Source: Kaistella sp. SH40-3 (GTDB lineage: Bacteria > Bacteroidota > Bacteroidia > Flavobacteriales > Weeksellaceae). Taken from it: a DNA stretch of 64,000 nt. The notes under the pieces were generated by a model. That model was given only the letters and a program-made list of their open reading frames with translations, did no database searches and had not been told where the DNA came from. This document shows, piece by piece, positions 15,571-24,856 of this stretch. Position numbers and translations under genes: made by a program. The stretch covers positions 62,001 through 126,000 of the forward strand of contig NZ_JAQYUS010000007.1 of the NCBI RefSeq assembly GCF_030686865.1, in the 5' to 3' direction. Position 1 is the stretch's first letter; each line of letters opens with the position of its first letter.

Positions 15571-16524
15571 ATGAGTTGGTATAAAAAAATATTTAAGAAG
15601 GAGGAAAAAGAATCTTTAGATAAAGGTTTAGAAAAATCGAGTCAAGGTTTTTTTGAAAAAATTTCTAAAGCGGTTGTTGGAAAATCTACGGTTGATGAAG
15701 ATGTTTTAGATAATCTAGAAGAGATCCTTATCGCATCTGATGTCGGTGCGTCTACCACCATTAAAATCATTGAAAGAATTGAACAACGTGTTGCAAGGGA
15801 CAAATTTGTGGGAACTGACGAATTGGATCAAATTCTTCGTGAAGAAATTACAGGTTTGCTTTTAGAAAATCCACACGCTGGGACTGGGAATATCGACGAA
15901 ACTAAAAAACCATATGTAATTATGGTTGTGGGTGTAAATGGGGTTGGGAAAACGACAACTATTGGTAAACTTGCCCATCAATTCAAATCAGAAGGAAAAA
16001 GCGTGGTTCTTGGCGCTGCAGATACTTTCCGTGCTGCGGCGGTGGATCAGTTGGTGATCTGGAGCGAAAGAGTTGGCGTACCAATCGTAAAACAAAATAT
16101 GGGAAGCGATCCTGCGTCGGTGGCTTTTGATACGGTGCAAAGTGCGGTTGCAAATCAGGCCGATGTTGTGATAATAGACACTGCGGGAAGATTGCATAAC
16201 AAAGTCAACTTGATGAATGAGTTGACTAAAATTAAAAGAGTGATGCAAAAGGTAATCCCAGACGCTCCTCATGAAATTTTATTGGTTTTGGATGGTTCTA
16301 CGGGACAAAATGCTTTTGAGCAGGCAAAACACTTTACGGCTGCAACTGAAGTTAATGCTTTGGCAGTAACCAAATTAGATGGAACTGCGAAAGGTGGAGT
16401 GGTTATTGGGATTTCTGACCAGTTTCAGATTCCAGTAAAATATATTGGAGTTGGAGAAAAAATGACGGATTTACAATTATTTAATGGAGCAGAGTTTGTT
16501 GATTCTTTCTTTAAAAAGAGATGA
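15571..16524 (+). CDS. ftsY: signal recognition particle receptor FtsY
   Basis: SRP receptor GTPase that docks SRP-ribosome complexes at the membrane. 317 residues: a short charged N-terminal region (about 20 residues, no long acidic A domain), the helical N domain (about 25-100) and the GTPase G domain. G1 GVNGVGKTT at 121-129, DTFRAAAVDQL, G3 DTAGRLHN, G4 TKLDGTAKGG, and the C-terminal closing loop with GVGEKMTDLQLF. It is transcribed from its own promoter after the L28-L33 operon. Confidence 0.98.
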   Translation: MSWYKKIFKKEEKESLDKGLEKSSQGFFEKISKAVVGKSTVDEDVLDNLEEILIASDVGASTTIKIIERIEQRVARDKFVGTDELDQILREEITGLLLENPHAGTGNIDETKKPYVIMVVGVNGVGKTTTIGKLAHQFKSEGKSVVLGAADTFRAAAVDQLVIWSERVGVPIVKQNMGSDPASVAFDTVQSAVANQADVVIIDTAGRLHNKVNLMNELTKIKRVMQKVIPDAPHEILLVLDGSTGQNAFEQAKHFTAATEVNALAVTKLDGTAKGGVVIGISDQFQIPVKYIGVGEKMTDLQLFNGAEFVDSFFKKR

Positions 16525-16679
16525 TCTACAGGCGTTTAGGTTGAGTTTTTACTGATCTTAGAAGTGTTTTTTATTATTTTAAAAATGATAAAAATCATGT
16601 TTTTGATTATTTTGGTCTTATGTTTGATAATTCAATAGAAATAATAATTACTTAATATTAACATTAAAAATTTAAAACT

Positions 16680-16934
16680 ATGGGTATTTTAACTTGGATC
16701 ATTTTCGGTCTTATCGCAGGAGCATTAGCAAAATTCATTATGCCAGGTAATCAAGGTATGGGTTGGCTATTGACAATTATTTTAGGAATTGTAGGTGCAT
16801 ACGTAGGAGCATTTGTTGGTCAACTATTAGGTTTAGGTGATGTAACAGGCTTTAATATAGGAAGTATGTTCTTAGCAGTTGCGGGAGCTTTAATTGTTCT
16901 ATGGATTTATGGTATGGCAACCAAACGCGGTTAA
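16680..16934 (+). CDS. GlsB/YeaQ/YmgE family stress membrane protein
   Basis: 84 residues, three membrane helices: ILTWIIFGLIAGALAKFI, WLLTIILGIVGAYVGAFVG, and a third near the C-terminus (MFLAVAGALIVLWIYGMA). Glycine-rich packing and the PG.Q..GW motif (PGNQGMGW) identify the transglycosylase-associated / GlsB family. Members are general-stress inner-membrane proteins; the molecular role is unclear. Monocistronic: a TATGTTTG box at 16619-16626 precedes it and a long perfect hairpin follows. Confidence 0.9.
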   Translation: MGILTWIIFGLIAGALAKFIMPGNQGMGWLLTIILGIVGAYVGAFVGQLLGLGDVTGFNIGSMFLAVAGALIVLWIYGMATKRG

Positions 16935-16951
16935 TACCAAAAAACATTATA

Positions 16952-16989
16952 AAATATCCCGCACTGAATTTCAGTGCGGGATATTTAGT
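16952..16989 (+). terminator. terminator of GlsB-like gene
   Basis: Perfect 16-base arms (16952-16967 and 16971-16986) around a 3-base loop, containing ATCCCGCACTGA, followed by a weak T run. It probably works in both directions. Confidence 0.8.
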
Positions 16990-17017
16990 TTTATTAGCGG
17001 GATATTTAGTTTTAATA
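16976..17017 (+). repeat. 21-base tandem duplication of terminator arm
   Basis: GCGGGATATTTAGTTTTATT plus one base at 16976-16996 is repeated at 16997-17017 with a single mismatch. The second copy reproduces the 3' part of the terminator arm, so the hairpin region was partly duplicated. Confidence 0.8.
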
Positions 17018-17029
17018 ATTAGTTTATTC

Positions 17030-18787
17030 CTAATCGAATTTTAAGTCGAAAGGCATTTGCATCATTACGCCTTCTTGTAATTTGGGATTGGTTATTTGTT
17101 CAAACATCTTATAGTTTTCTGTACCAATTTTATTTTTAATCAGTCTTGCCGAAATTTCATCTTCATCAATGTCCTTAAATATTTGCTCGAATGCAGTCAG
17201 TTTTTTCGGGTAATTCGTTACTCCATATTCTTTCAACTTTACTTTTTGTGCGGCGTAAGTAATGGCGTCCTGAAGGGTTCCCAATTCATCGACCAAACCA
17301 ATTTCTTTCGCACGAGTTCCGCTCCATACTCTTCCGCCACCGATTTCGTCTATTTGTTCAAATGATTTTTTACGATTTTCTGTTACAAAATGAACGAATC
17401 TTTTGTAAGTCTGTTCTACGCTTTTCGTCATGATAGAAACTCCACCAGGGGTAACTCCATTAATTGTTGAATACATGTTAGAATTCGCATTGGTTGTAAC
17501 GGCGTGTGCAGAAAGACCGTTTTTATTTGCAAGTTCTTTAAAATAGGGAATCATTCCGAAAACTCCAATTGATCCTGTTAAGGTATTGGGTTCTGAATAA
17601 ATTTTATCTGCAGCCATTGCGATATAATAGCCACCTGAAGCAGCATAATCACCAAAAGAAACGATGATTGGTTTTTTCTTTTTCAGTTGTTCCAGTTCGA
17701 ACAATATTTCATCAGAGGCATTTGCGCTTCCACCGGGAGAATTTATTCTAAAGACTACTGCTTTTACTTTATTATCTTCCGTAATCTTTTTAATTTCTTT
17801 TATAAAATTATCTGAATAAACATTTTGGTATCCTTCACCATTGTAGATTGCCCCTGAAGCATAAAGTACTGCAATTTGGTTGTCCTTCTTAGAAGAATCT
17901 TCGCTGAATGAATTAATATATTTCTTAAAAGAAACTTTGGTTAATTTATCTTTTTCTTTAAGGTTTAATTTTGTTTTAATCATTTGATCGTATTCTGATT
18001 TCTGCATCAAGCGATCTGCTAATTTGTACTTAATACTTAAATCAGGAATAACACCGTAAAGACTGTCAACTACAACTCGGAACTGCGCGGAATCAATTTT
18101 ACGGGAAGTGGCTATTTTTTTTGCATTAATAGACCAGATGTCATTTAACAAAGTAGAAAGTTGTTCCTTGTTTTCTGGAGACATGTCTTCTCTCATGTAT
18201 GGTTCAACTGCAGATTTGTATTTTCCGTGTCTAATAACCTGAATGCCAATTCCGTATTTATCTGCAAAGTCTTTCATATATAAAACCTCTATCGATAAGC
18301 CTTTTAAATCAATTCCACCTGCGGGATTTAAGATGTACTGATCAGCGACAGAGCCTAAATAGTAGGCGGGTTGTGATACAGAATTACCATATGCGTAAAC
18401 AAATTTTCCGCTTTTTTTAAAGTCTTCTAAAGCATTTCTAATATCATCTAATTGCGTGAATCCAGCACGAATTCCGTCGGTCTCTATGCTTATGCCTTTT
18501 ATTTTATCATCTGTTTTCGCTTTTTTAATGGCTTCAAGCATATCAAGAATAAGTACGTTTTTTTGTTTACTGCTAAAAGCGAATAGATCTTCTTGATCTT
18601 CAGTAGGACTGTCGATAATATTGGTTTTAAAATCGAGTGTGAGTACCGTATTGTTTTTAATATTGGGTTTTTGGTCTCCGCTAAAGGCACTTGCTGTAAT
18701 AATCATTATTAAAAACAGTGAAAACACTGCGGCTATAATGATAATAGCTACTATATTTGCCATAACGTTTTTAAAGAAACTCTTCAT
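17030..18787 (-). CDS. sppA: signal peptide peptidase SppA, 67 kDa type
   Basis: Membrane-anchored serine protease that degrades cleaved signal peptides at the outer face of the inner membrane. 585 residues, double-length (E. coli) form with two SppA domains. One N-terminal helix about 10-32. The catalytic lysine should be Lys 191 in GKYKSAVEPYM of the first domain, and the nucleophile Ser 384 in GDYAASGGYYIA of the second, exactly the dyad layout of the family; RINSPGGSANASDEI precedes it. The gene is divergent from folK with only 22 bases between start codons. Confidence 0.96.
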   Translation of the reverse strand: MKSFFKNVMANIVAIIIIAAVFSLFLIMIITASAFSGDQKPNIKNNTVLTLDFKTNIIDSPTEDQEDLFAFSSKQKNVLILDMLEAIKKAKTDDKIKGISIETDGIRAGFTQLDDIRNALEDFKKSGKFVYAYGNSVSQPAYYLGSVADQYILNPAGGIDLKGLSIEVLYMKDFADKYGIGIQVIRHGKYKSAVEPYMREDMSPENKEQLSTLLNDIWSINAKKIATSRKIDSAQFRVVVDSLYGVIPDLSIKYKLADRLMQKSEYDQMIKTKLNLKEKDKLTKVSFKKYINSFSEDSSKKDNQIAVLYASGAIYNGEGYQNVYSDNFIKEIKKITEDNKVKAVVFRINSPGGSANASDEILFELEQLKKKKPIIVSFGDYAASGGYYIAMAADKIYSEPNTLTGSIGVFGMIPYFKELANKNGLSAHAVTTNANSNMYSTINGVTPGGVSIMTKSVEQTYKRFVHFVTENRKKSFEQIDEIGGGRVWSGTRAKEIGLVDELGTLQDAITYAAQKVKLKEYGVTNYPKKLTAFEQIFKDIDEDEISARLIKNKIGTENYKMFEQITNPKLQEGVMMQMPFDLKFD

Positions 18788-18809
18788 AATCTATATATAT
18801 TTGAACGAT

Positions 18810-19223
18810 ATGTCGCAGCATGATGTCACTTTGTTACTCGGTAGTAATTTAGGAGATCCTAAAAAGAATATTGAATTAGCGCTAGCGATAATAGAAAAAG
18901 AAATTGGAGTCATTTTAAAACGAACTGAAATGTTACTTACTGACCCTGTGGAATTTGTTAGTAATAATATTTTTTGTAATATTGCAATAGTAATAAAAAC
19001 ACAATTTTCTCCTATATCCCTCTTAAATAGAATAAAATTAATTGAGAGAGAAATGGGCAGAGGCGATGATACATTGATTGCAGGAGAGTACCAAGACAGG
19101 ATAATCGATATAGATATCGTATTGTTTGGTAATCTTCATTTTTGTTGTAAAGAATTAGCAATTCCGCATCACAAGCATTTCTATCAGCGTGATTTTTCTA
19201 GAAAGTTGTTAAATGTCTTATAA
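18810..19223 (+). CDS. folK: 2-amino-4-hydroxy-6-hydroxymethyldihydropteridine pyrophosphokinase
   Basis: Transfers pyrophosphate from ATP to hydroxymethyl-dihydropterin, folate synthesis. 137 residues from ATG 18810. Motifs: LLLGSNLGDPKKNI, LLTDPVEFVSNN..CNIAI, LLNRIKLIEREMGRG, and RIIDIDIVLFG with the two Asp that bind magnesium. Longer upstream starts would run through sppA coding sequence on the other strand and were rejected. The promoter must lie within the 5' part of sppA, since 22 bases separate the two starts. The next gene follows 21 bases later. Confidence 0.9.
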   Translation: MSQHDVTLLLGSNLGDPKKNIELALAIIEKEIGVILKRTEMLLTDPVEFVSNNIFCNIAIVIKTQFSPISLLNRIKLIEREMGRGDDTLIAGEYQDRIIDIDIVLFGNLHFCCKELAIPHHKHFYQRDFSRKLLNVL

Positions 19224-19244
19224 AACACATTAAAACACAATAAT

Positions 19245-20339
19245 ATGAAATTAAATTTATTATTAGCACTAGCATTACCCACGGCTTTCTTTGGTCAAAA
19301 TAATTCCGCTGCTAATACTACTGGGGATTACCCAAACGCTTATTCCAGCGGCTCTGCAAATGTATATCGATTTGATAACTCATCAAGATTATTTAGCGAC
19401 TGGTCTGTGTCTATAGGAGGTGGAAGTGCTTTTTTACAAAATGCCGACGTTAATTCCTTCTATGATGGAAAAGTAGATTTTGGCTGGAACGCTTACGCAA
19501 GTATAGATAAGCAGATCACTCATACTTTTGGTATGAGTGTCCAATATCAAATGGGTAAGACCAATCAGAAAGCTTTACTGCCAGGAGCGGCAGGTGCAGC
19601 AGCAGGTGTAGCAACTGCTTACACTAAATATCATCAAGTTGCAGTATTAGGAGATATTAATTTTTCTAATTTAATGCGCCGTGTTGATAATCATTCAACT
19701 TACAGATGGGCATTACATGGCTATGCTGGAGTTGGATTACAAGGTTATGATACTTTACTGCTTGATAATGATATGTCGAGATGGAGCACGACACCTGCAA
19801 GAATACCTATTCAGATTGAACAAAAATTAGGACTAGATACTTTCTTTTATCAAGTAGGAACAGGAGTTAAGTTTAATGCCTCAAAATTAATAGATGTTGA
19901 AGCTAGGGCAATGTACATCATATCTGGTGATGATTCTTTCGATGGAGGTGGTTTTGGAAAAGACGGAGTTCCGAGATATAATGCACTTAAAGATGGACAC
20001 TCGGATAACATGTTTACTGTTAACTTAGGTCTTTCATTTAAACTTGGAAAACAAAGTCCAAATCTTCAATGGTTTGATCCTTTAAATAATATTAATGATA
20101 GAATTTCTATTTTAGACAGTAAAGAAATTGATTTCGTTGTATGTGAAAAAGGAGATTTGGATAATGATGGGGTATGTGATGATTGGGACAGACAACTTGA
20201 TACTCCTGCAGGTGCAAGAGTTGATGGTGCTGGTGTCGCATTAGATATGGACTTAGATGGTGTTATTGATCTTTACGATAAATGTGTGACTGTTCCAGGT
20301 CCTGCATCAAACAACGGCTGTCCAGTCAATGTAAAATAA
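19245..20339 (+). CDS. OmpA-like outer membrane protein without peptidoglycan-binding domain
   Basis: 364 residues. Signal peptide (about 1-17, ..LPTAFFGQ), then an eight-strand-type beta-barrel region (about 40-270; alternating aromatic strands, DWSVSIGGG, INFSNLMRRVDNHS, YRWALHGYAG, VEARAMYIISGDDSFDG) and a calcium-type thrombospondin-3 segment (DLDNDGVCDDWDRQLDTPAG, DMDLDGVIDLYDKC). It stops at ..NNGCPVNVK, exactly where the paralogue at 20421 continues into an OmpA C-terminal domain. So this copy would form a barrel with a periplasmic Asp-rich linker but no cell-wall anchor. The two genes are a tandem duplication. Confidence 0.88.
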   Translation: MKLNLLLALALPTAFFGQNNSAANTTGDYPNAYSSGSANVYRFDNSSRLFSDWSVSIGGGSAFLQNADVNSFYDGKVDFGWNAYASIDKQITHTFGMSVQYQMGKTNQKALLPGAAGAAAGVATAYTKYHQVAVLGDINFSNLMRRVDNHSTYRWALHGYAGVGLQGYDTLLLDNDMSRWSTTPARIPIQIEQKLGLDTFFYQVGTGVKFNASKLIDVEARAMYIISGDDSFDGGGFGKDGVPRYNALKDGHSDNMFTVNLGLSFKLGKQSPNLQWFDPLNNINDRISILDSKEIDFVVCEKGDLDNDGVCDDWDRQLDTPAGARVDGAGVALDMDLDGVIDLYDKCVTVPGPASNNGCPVNVK

Positions 20340-20349
20340 TAAATTAAAC

Positions 20350-20397
20350 ACAAAAGAAGTTGACATGTCGTTATCAATACGAACAAGACAACTTTTA
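20350..20397 (+). terminator. possible hairpin between the two OmpA-like genes
   Basis: AAAAGAAGTTGACATGTCGT faces ACGAACAAGACAACTTTT across a six-base loop, an imperfect stem followed by ATTTAATAAAAAA. It could act as a partial terminator or mRNA stabiliser between the paralogues. Confidence 0.45.
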
Positions 20398-20420
20398 TTT
20401 AATAAAAAAATAACAAAAAT

Positions 20421-21866
20421 ATGAAACTAAATTTAACAAGTATTGCAGTTGCTTTAATATTTCCGGCAGCAGTTTTTGCACAGGATTCAATTGTGAGTTC
20501 AACCAAGAACTATCCAAATTCTTATACTTCCGGTTCTGCAAATGTGTCTCCTTTTACACAGGAATCTAAAAGATTTAATGATTGGGCGATTTCAGCAGGT
20601 GCCGGTGTACCGTTGATGCAGTCTTCTGACCTTACTTCACTTAAAGGGTATGGAGCAGGGAAAAATCTTTTTGGTTGGTCTGCGTATTTAAGTGTTGATA
20701 AAGCAATTACACACGCTTTTGGGCTTAAACTTCAATATGATAAAGGAGAGTCAAGACAAGGATTTGTAAATACAAAAGATAAAGTCGCATCTCCAACAGG
20801 AGATGGCGCAAGAACACAGTATGATGCAATTTCTCTTCTTGGAGATATTAACTTTTCAAATCTTTTGAGAAGAGTAGATAATCACTCGCCATTCCGTTGG
20901 GCTCTACACGGTTATGCAGGAGCAGGAACTTTAGCGTATAGAGCATACAGACAAAACGCTGGTTCTGCCTATAATCAAAGTTTAGTTTCAGAAGTAAAAC
21001 CTTTTAAATTAGGTAGTTTTTTCGGACAAGCTGGTGCGGGATTAAAATACCGTGCTACAAAATCTTTAGATCTTGAAGCAAGAGGAATGTATATTCTTTC
21101 TGGTGACGATACTTTTGATGGAGCAGGCGGTGCTTCTTATAACGGAAAAGTTAATGATAATCCTTCAGATAACTTAATCAATATTACTTTAGGAGCAACG
21201 TTGAATTTAGGAAAACATGAATCACATTTGTTCTGGCATGACCCACTTCAAGAAATTTATTACAAATTAGATGTTTTGGCTGATAAAAACCAAGATGTAG
21301 AAGTTTGTAAAAAAGGAGATGCTGATAATGACGGAGTTTGTGACGATTGGGACAGACAACTTGACACACCTGCAGGTGCGAGAGTTGATGGTGCTGGTGT
21401 TGCTCTTGATACTGATTTAGATGGTGTAATCGACTTGTATGACAAGTGTGTTACGGTTCCAGGACCAGTTGAAAATGATGGTTGTCCATTAGATACGAAA
21501 TCAACCGTTTCTGATAATACCAGAGTTTTAGAAGGAATTGAATTTGATTTAAACTCAGATAGAATCCTTCCATCAAATACTCCAATTCTTAACAATGCAG
21601 TTAATTATATTAACTCATCTGAAGGAACTTACAATGTAATTGGTGGTACAGATACAAGAGGAACTAATGCTTACAACCAAAAACTGTCTGAAAGAAGAGC
21701 AAATAACGTTAAGAATTATTTAATCCAAAATGGTGTTAATTCAGGTAAACTAGATGCCATAGGTAGAGGTGAAACAAACCTTAAATATCCAGAATGTGAA
21801 CCAGCGACTAAATGTCCAGAATGGAAAAACAGAGCGAACAGAAGAGTTTACTTCGAAGGTAAATAA
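20421..21866 (+). CDS. OmpA family outer membrane protein
   Basis: 481 residues. Signal peptide to about residue 20 (..PAAVFAQ), N-terminal beta-barrel (about 40-285) closely similar to the preceding protein (ALHGYAGAG, LEARGMYILSGDDTFDGAGG), thrombospondin-3-like Asp repeats (DADNDGVCDDWDRQLDTPAG is nearly identical between the two), then a complete OmpA C-terminal domain: EGIEFDLNSDRILPSN, IGGTDTRGTNAYNQKLSERRANNVKNYL, and NRANRRVYFEGK. The Asp and Arg of the TDxxG / LSxxRA motif bind diaminopimelate in peptidoglycan. This is the full-length, anchoring form, probably abundant in the outer membrane. Confidence 0.95.
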   Translation: MKLNLTSIAVALIFPAAVFAQDSIVSSTKNYPNSYTSGSANVSPFTQESKRFNDWAISAGAGVPLMQSSDLTSLKGYGAGKNLFGWSAYLSVDKAITHAFGLKLQYDKGESRQGFVNTKDKVASPTGDGARTQYDAISLLGDINFSNLLRRVDNHSPFRWALHGYAGAGTLAYRAYRQNAGSAYNQSLVSEVKPFKLGSFFGQAGAGLKYRATKSLDLEARGMYILSGDDTFDGAGGASYNGKVNDNPSDNLINITLGATLNLGKHESHLFWHDPLQEIYYKLDVLADKNQDVEVCKKGDADNDGVCDDWDRQLDTPAGARVDGAGVALDTDLDGVIDLYDKCVTVPGPVENDGCPLDTKSTVSDNTRVLEGIEFDLNSDRILPSNTPILNNAVNYINSSEGTYNVIGGTDTRGTNAYNQKLSERRANNVKNYLIQNGVNSGKLDAIGRGETNLKYPECEPATKCPEWKNRANRRVYFEGK

Positions 21867-21891
21867 TTTTCAAACGCTTTTAAATACTAAA

Positions 21892-21921
21892 GAAAAAGCC
21901 ACGTTAATCGTGGCTTTTTCT
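21892..21921 (+). terminator. terminator of OmpA gene
   Basis: Arms GAAAAAGCCACG and CGTGGCTTTTTC with a five-base loop; the 3' arm itself supplies the T run. Confidence 0.85.
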
Positions 21922-21955
21922 TGTTAAATGAGTTTTGTTTCAGTAATTTTACTCG

Positions 21956-23863
21956 ATGATTTCCCACCTAGATTTTGAAAAACTAAAACAGCAAACCTTA
22001 AAGCATTTTTGGGGCTATGATACCTTTCGGGATTCACAGGAAGAAATCATTAATTCAATTATTGCTGGAAAGGATACTTTGGCTTTACTTCCAACAGGTG
22101 GTGGGAAATCACTATGCTATCAACTCCCGGCTTTAATTTTAGAAGGTACTTGTATCGTCGTGTCGCCACTTTTGGCTTTGATGAAAGATCAGGTTTATCA
22201 AATGAAAAACATTGGTATTGAAGCCGAATATCTTTCTTCAGAATTAGATGAGTTTGACGCTGAAGTGATTTTTAACCGTTGCAAAGATGGGCTCACTAAA
22301 TTACTGTACATTTCACCAGAACGTTTGACCAATAGATTATTTCTACAGAATCTAAAAGAGATTCAAATTTCTTTTATCGCGGTAGATGAAGCACATTGTA
22401 TTTCAGAATGGGGACAGGATTTTAGACCGAGTTATCAGCATATCAAAGCGTTCAGAGATAATTTGGAAAAGATTCCCTGTGTAGCATTAACAGCTACCGC
22501 AACGCCAAAAGTTTTGCAGGAAATTCAGTTGAAACTCAATCTTAAAAATCCTCTTATTGTTCAAAAAAGTTTTAGAAGAAATAATCTGGTTATTATTTCT
22601 GACCAAATTTCAGACAAATATGAAAGGGTTAAAAATCTTCTAAAGTATAATAACAGTTCGGGAATTATTTACGTAAGAACTAGAAAGGAAGCTGAAGAAC
22701 TCACGAGTTTTCTCCATAGAAATCAAATCACCAATGTAGATTTTTTTCATGCTGGTATTCCGGTGAAAGAAAAAAATGCGAAACAGAATTTATGGCTGCA
22801 AAGTCAAAACCAAGTCTTGATTTCTACCAACGCTTTTGGAATGGGAATCGATAAAGATAATGTTCGTTTTATCGTCCATTTTTCTCCTGCGGCGTCCATT
22901 GAAAATTATTACCAGGAAATTGGTAGGGCTGGTCGGGATGGTGCAGATTCCTATGTCTTTTTGATGTGGAACGAGCAGGAATTAAAGAATTTTGATCAAA
23001 TTTTAATGAATCAAATTCCGTCGAAATCAGAGTTTCAGAATATCGTTTCTTATTTATATTCCACTTTTCAAATCGCCGAAAATGATTTGCCAGAAAATGT
23101 CTTTCAACTTCATATTCACAGAATACAAAAATTTACAAAAGTATCTTTAGCAAAAATCAGAAACGTACTTAATTTTCTTCATCATCAGGAAATTATTTTC
23201 TATAACTATCAAAATTCTCTGTCATCATTGGAACTTCAAATTGGTTCTGATGAAATCGATTTACTACCAAAAAAAGATGCTTATTTTATTGAACTTTTAT
23301 TGCGAAATCTGTCGGGACTTACGACTCACAAAATAATGTTTAGCGAGAAATCCTTCAGTAATAAAATTGAATCAGATCCACATTTAGTCAAAGAAAGGTT
23401 ACGGGAAATGCAGCACAAAGGATATTTGGATTATATTGACGGAGCATTGTCGAGTGTGAAGTTTTTAAAACATCGTGATCAGCGAGCGATAGAAGGAAAA
23501 TACTGGAATCTTTTTGCCCAAATTCAAAAGAATAAGATTCAAAAATGGGAAGAGATGAAGTTTTTTGTGGAAAATAATGATTTTTGCAAAATGAAACTGA
23601 TCCTGTCTTATTTTGGAGAAAAGAATGTGAAGAACTGTGGTCATTGTTCGGTTTGCCAAAAACAAAAAGAAACCGTTTTCGGAAGAGATATTTCTAAAGA
23701 GATTTTAGAAACTTTAAAATTAAGTCCAGCAAATGTGGAAGAAATTTCAATTAAATTAAACTATTTTGCCAAAGAAAATATTTTAGAAAATCTGATTCAT
23801 TTACTCGATTCAGGAAAAGTAAAAATGCTCAATTTTAGAACGTATTGCTATAATCGTGATTAA
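21956..23863 (+). CDS. recQ: RecQ family ATP-dependent DNA helicase
   Basis: 3'-5' DNA helicase in recombinational repair. 635 residues. Walker A PTGGGKS at 46-52, DEAH box at 144-147 within VDEAHCISEWGQDFRPSY (the aromatic-rich loop), TATATPKV motif III, motif V GMGIDKDNVRF and motif VI YYQEIGRAGRDG. The zinc-binding region is shortened and displaced (CKMKLILSYFGEKNVKNCGHCSVC near residues 543-566) and there is no HRDC domain, so this is one of the shorter flavobacterial RecQ-like paralogues rather than the full E. coli type. Confidence 0.93.
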   Translation: MISHLDFEKLKQQTLKHFWGYDTFRDSQEEIINSIIAGKDTLALLPTGGGKSLCYQLPALILEGTCIVVSPLLALMKDQVYQMKNIGIEAEYLSSELDEFDAEVIFNRCKDGLTKLLYISPERLTNRLFLQNLKEIQISFIAVDEAHCISEWGQDFRPSYQHIKAFRDNLEKIPCVALTATATPKVLQEIQLKLNLKNPLIVQKSFRRNNLVIISDQISDKYERVKNLLKYNNSSGIIYVRTRKEAEELTSFLHRNQITNVDFFHAGIPVKEKNAKQNLWLQSQNQVLISTNAFGMGIDKDNVRFIVHFSPAASIENYYQEIGRAGRDGADSYVFLMWNEQELKNFDQILMNQIPSKSEFQNIVSYLYSTFQIAENDLPENVFQLHIHRIQKFTKVSLAKIRNVLNFLHHQEIIFYNYQNSLSSLELQIGSDEIDLLPKKDAYFIELLLRNLSGLTTHKIMFSEKSFSNKIESDPHLVKERLREMQHKGYLDYIDGALSSVKFLKHRDQRAIEGKYWNLFAQIQKNKIQKWEEMKFFVENNDFCKMKLILSYFGEKNVKNCGHCSVCQKQKETVFGRDISKEILETLKLSPANVEEISIKLNYFAKENILENLIHLLDSGKVKMLNFRTYCYNRD

Positions 23864-23907
23864 AATTAATCTGATTCTTATTTAAACTTCAACAATTATT
23901 AAACAGA

Positions 23908-24855
23908 ATGAAATCATTAAAAGTTATATTTTTCGGAACACCAGAATTTGCAAAAACTTCACTGGAAGCGATTCATCAATCTCATCACGAAGTTATTGGA
24001 GTTGTTACAGTTGCTGATAAAGCGAGTGGTCGTGGACAAAAAATTCACCAGTCTGCGGTGAAAGTATTCGCAGTAGAAAATGATTTGCCTGTATTTCAAC
24101 CTGAAAAATTAAGAGATCCTGAGTTTTTAGAAAATATCAAAAATTTAAACGCAGATGTTTTTGTCGTCGTAGCATTTCGTATGATGCCAAAGATTTTATT
24201 TGAAATGCCTGAAATAGGAACGTTTAATCTTCATGCTTCATTGCTGCCAGATTATCGCGGTGCGGCGCCGATTAATTATGCAGTTATTAACGGAGAGAAG
24301 AAAACGGGGGCAACTACTTTCTTTATTAATGAAAAAATAGATGAAGGAAATATTCTTTTACAAAAGGAACTTGAAATTTTTCCGGAAGAAAATGCGGGAG
24401 AATTGCATGATCGTTTAATGGAAATGGGTGCGAAACTAGTCGTTGAAACTTTAGATGGATTATCAGAAAATTCGATTCAAGAGAAACCGCAACCGATGGT
24501 TGAAAATCCAAAAAATGCCTTTAAAATATTTAAAGAAGATACTCGAATTACGTGGAATCAGAATGCTGAAACGGTGCATAATTTCATCCGTGGAATGTCA
24601 CCTTATCCGGCCGCTTTTACAACTATTAAAATTGGTGAAGATGAAAAATTCTTAAAAATTTATAAAGGTAGTTTCGAAAAATTAACTCATGATAAAAATC
24701 CAGGAAGTTTAGAAATAGACAAACATCAATTTAAGATTTATACCAAAGACGGTTTATATTTGCCAGAAGAACTTCAACTGGAAGGAAAGAAAAGAATGTC
24801 GGTTAAAGATTTTTTAAATGGGTTTCAGCATTTTGACCATATTTCGATTGGCTAA
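23908..24855 (+). CDS. fmt: methionyl-tRNA formyltransferase
   Basis: Formylates initiator Met-tRNA with 10-formyl-tetrahydrofolate. 315 residues, normal length. N-terminal formyltransferase domain: VIFFGTPEFAKTSLEAI, VADKASGRGQK, NLHASLLPDYRGAAPINYAVING (formyl-THF binding and the catalytic Asn/His/Asp region), TGATTFFINEKIDEG; C-terminal OB domain with MSPYPAAFT. Its stop codon and that of the convergent large T9SS gene are separated by one base, so the two transcripts must overlap. Confidence 0.97.
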   Translation: MKSLKVIFFGTPEFAKTSLEAIHQSHHEVIGVVTVADKASGRGQKIHQSAVKVFAVENDLPVFQPEKLRDPEFLENIKNLNADVFVVVAFRMMPKILFEMPEIGTFNLHASLLPDYRGAAPINYAVINGEKKTGATTFFINEKIDEGNILLQKELEIFPEENAGELHDRLMEMGAKLVVETLDGLSENSIQEKPQPMVENPKNAFKIFKEDTRITWNQNAETVHNFIRGMSPYPAAFTTIKIGEDEKFLKIYKGSFEKLTHDKNPGSLEIDKHQFKIYTKDGLYLPEELQLEGKKRMSVKDFLNGFQHFDHISIG

Positions 24856-24856
24856 T

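Noticed and set aside
18621-18809. Extension of folK upstream by 63 codons with hydrophobic residues
   Set aside because: It is antisense to the sppA membrane helix and the folK family starts at the ATG used.
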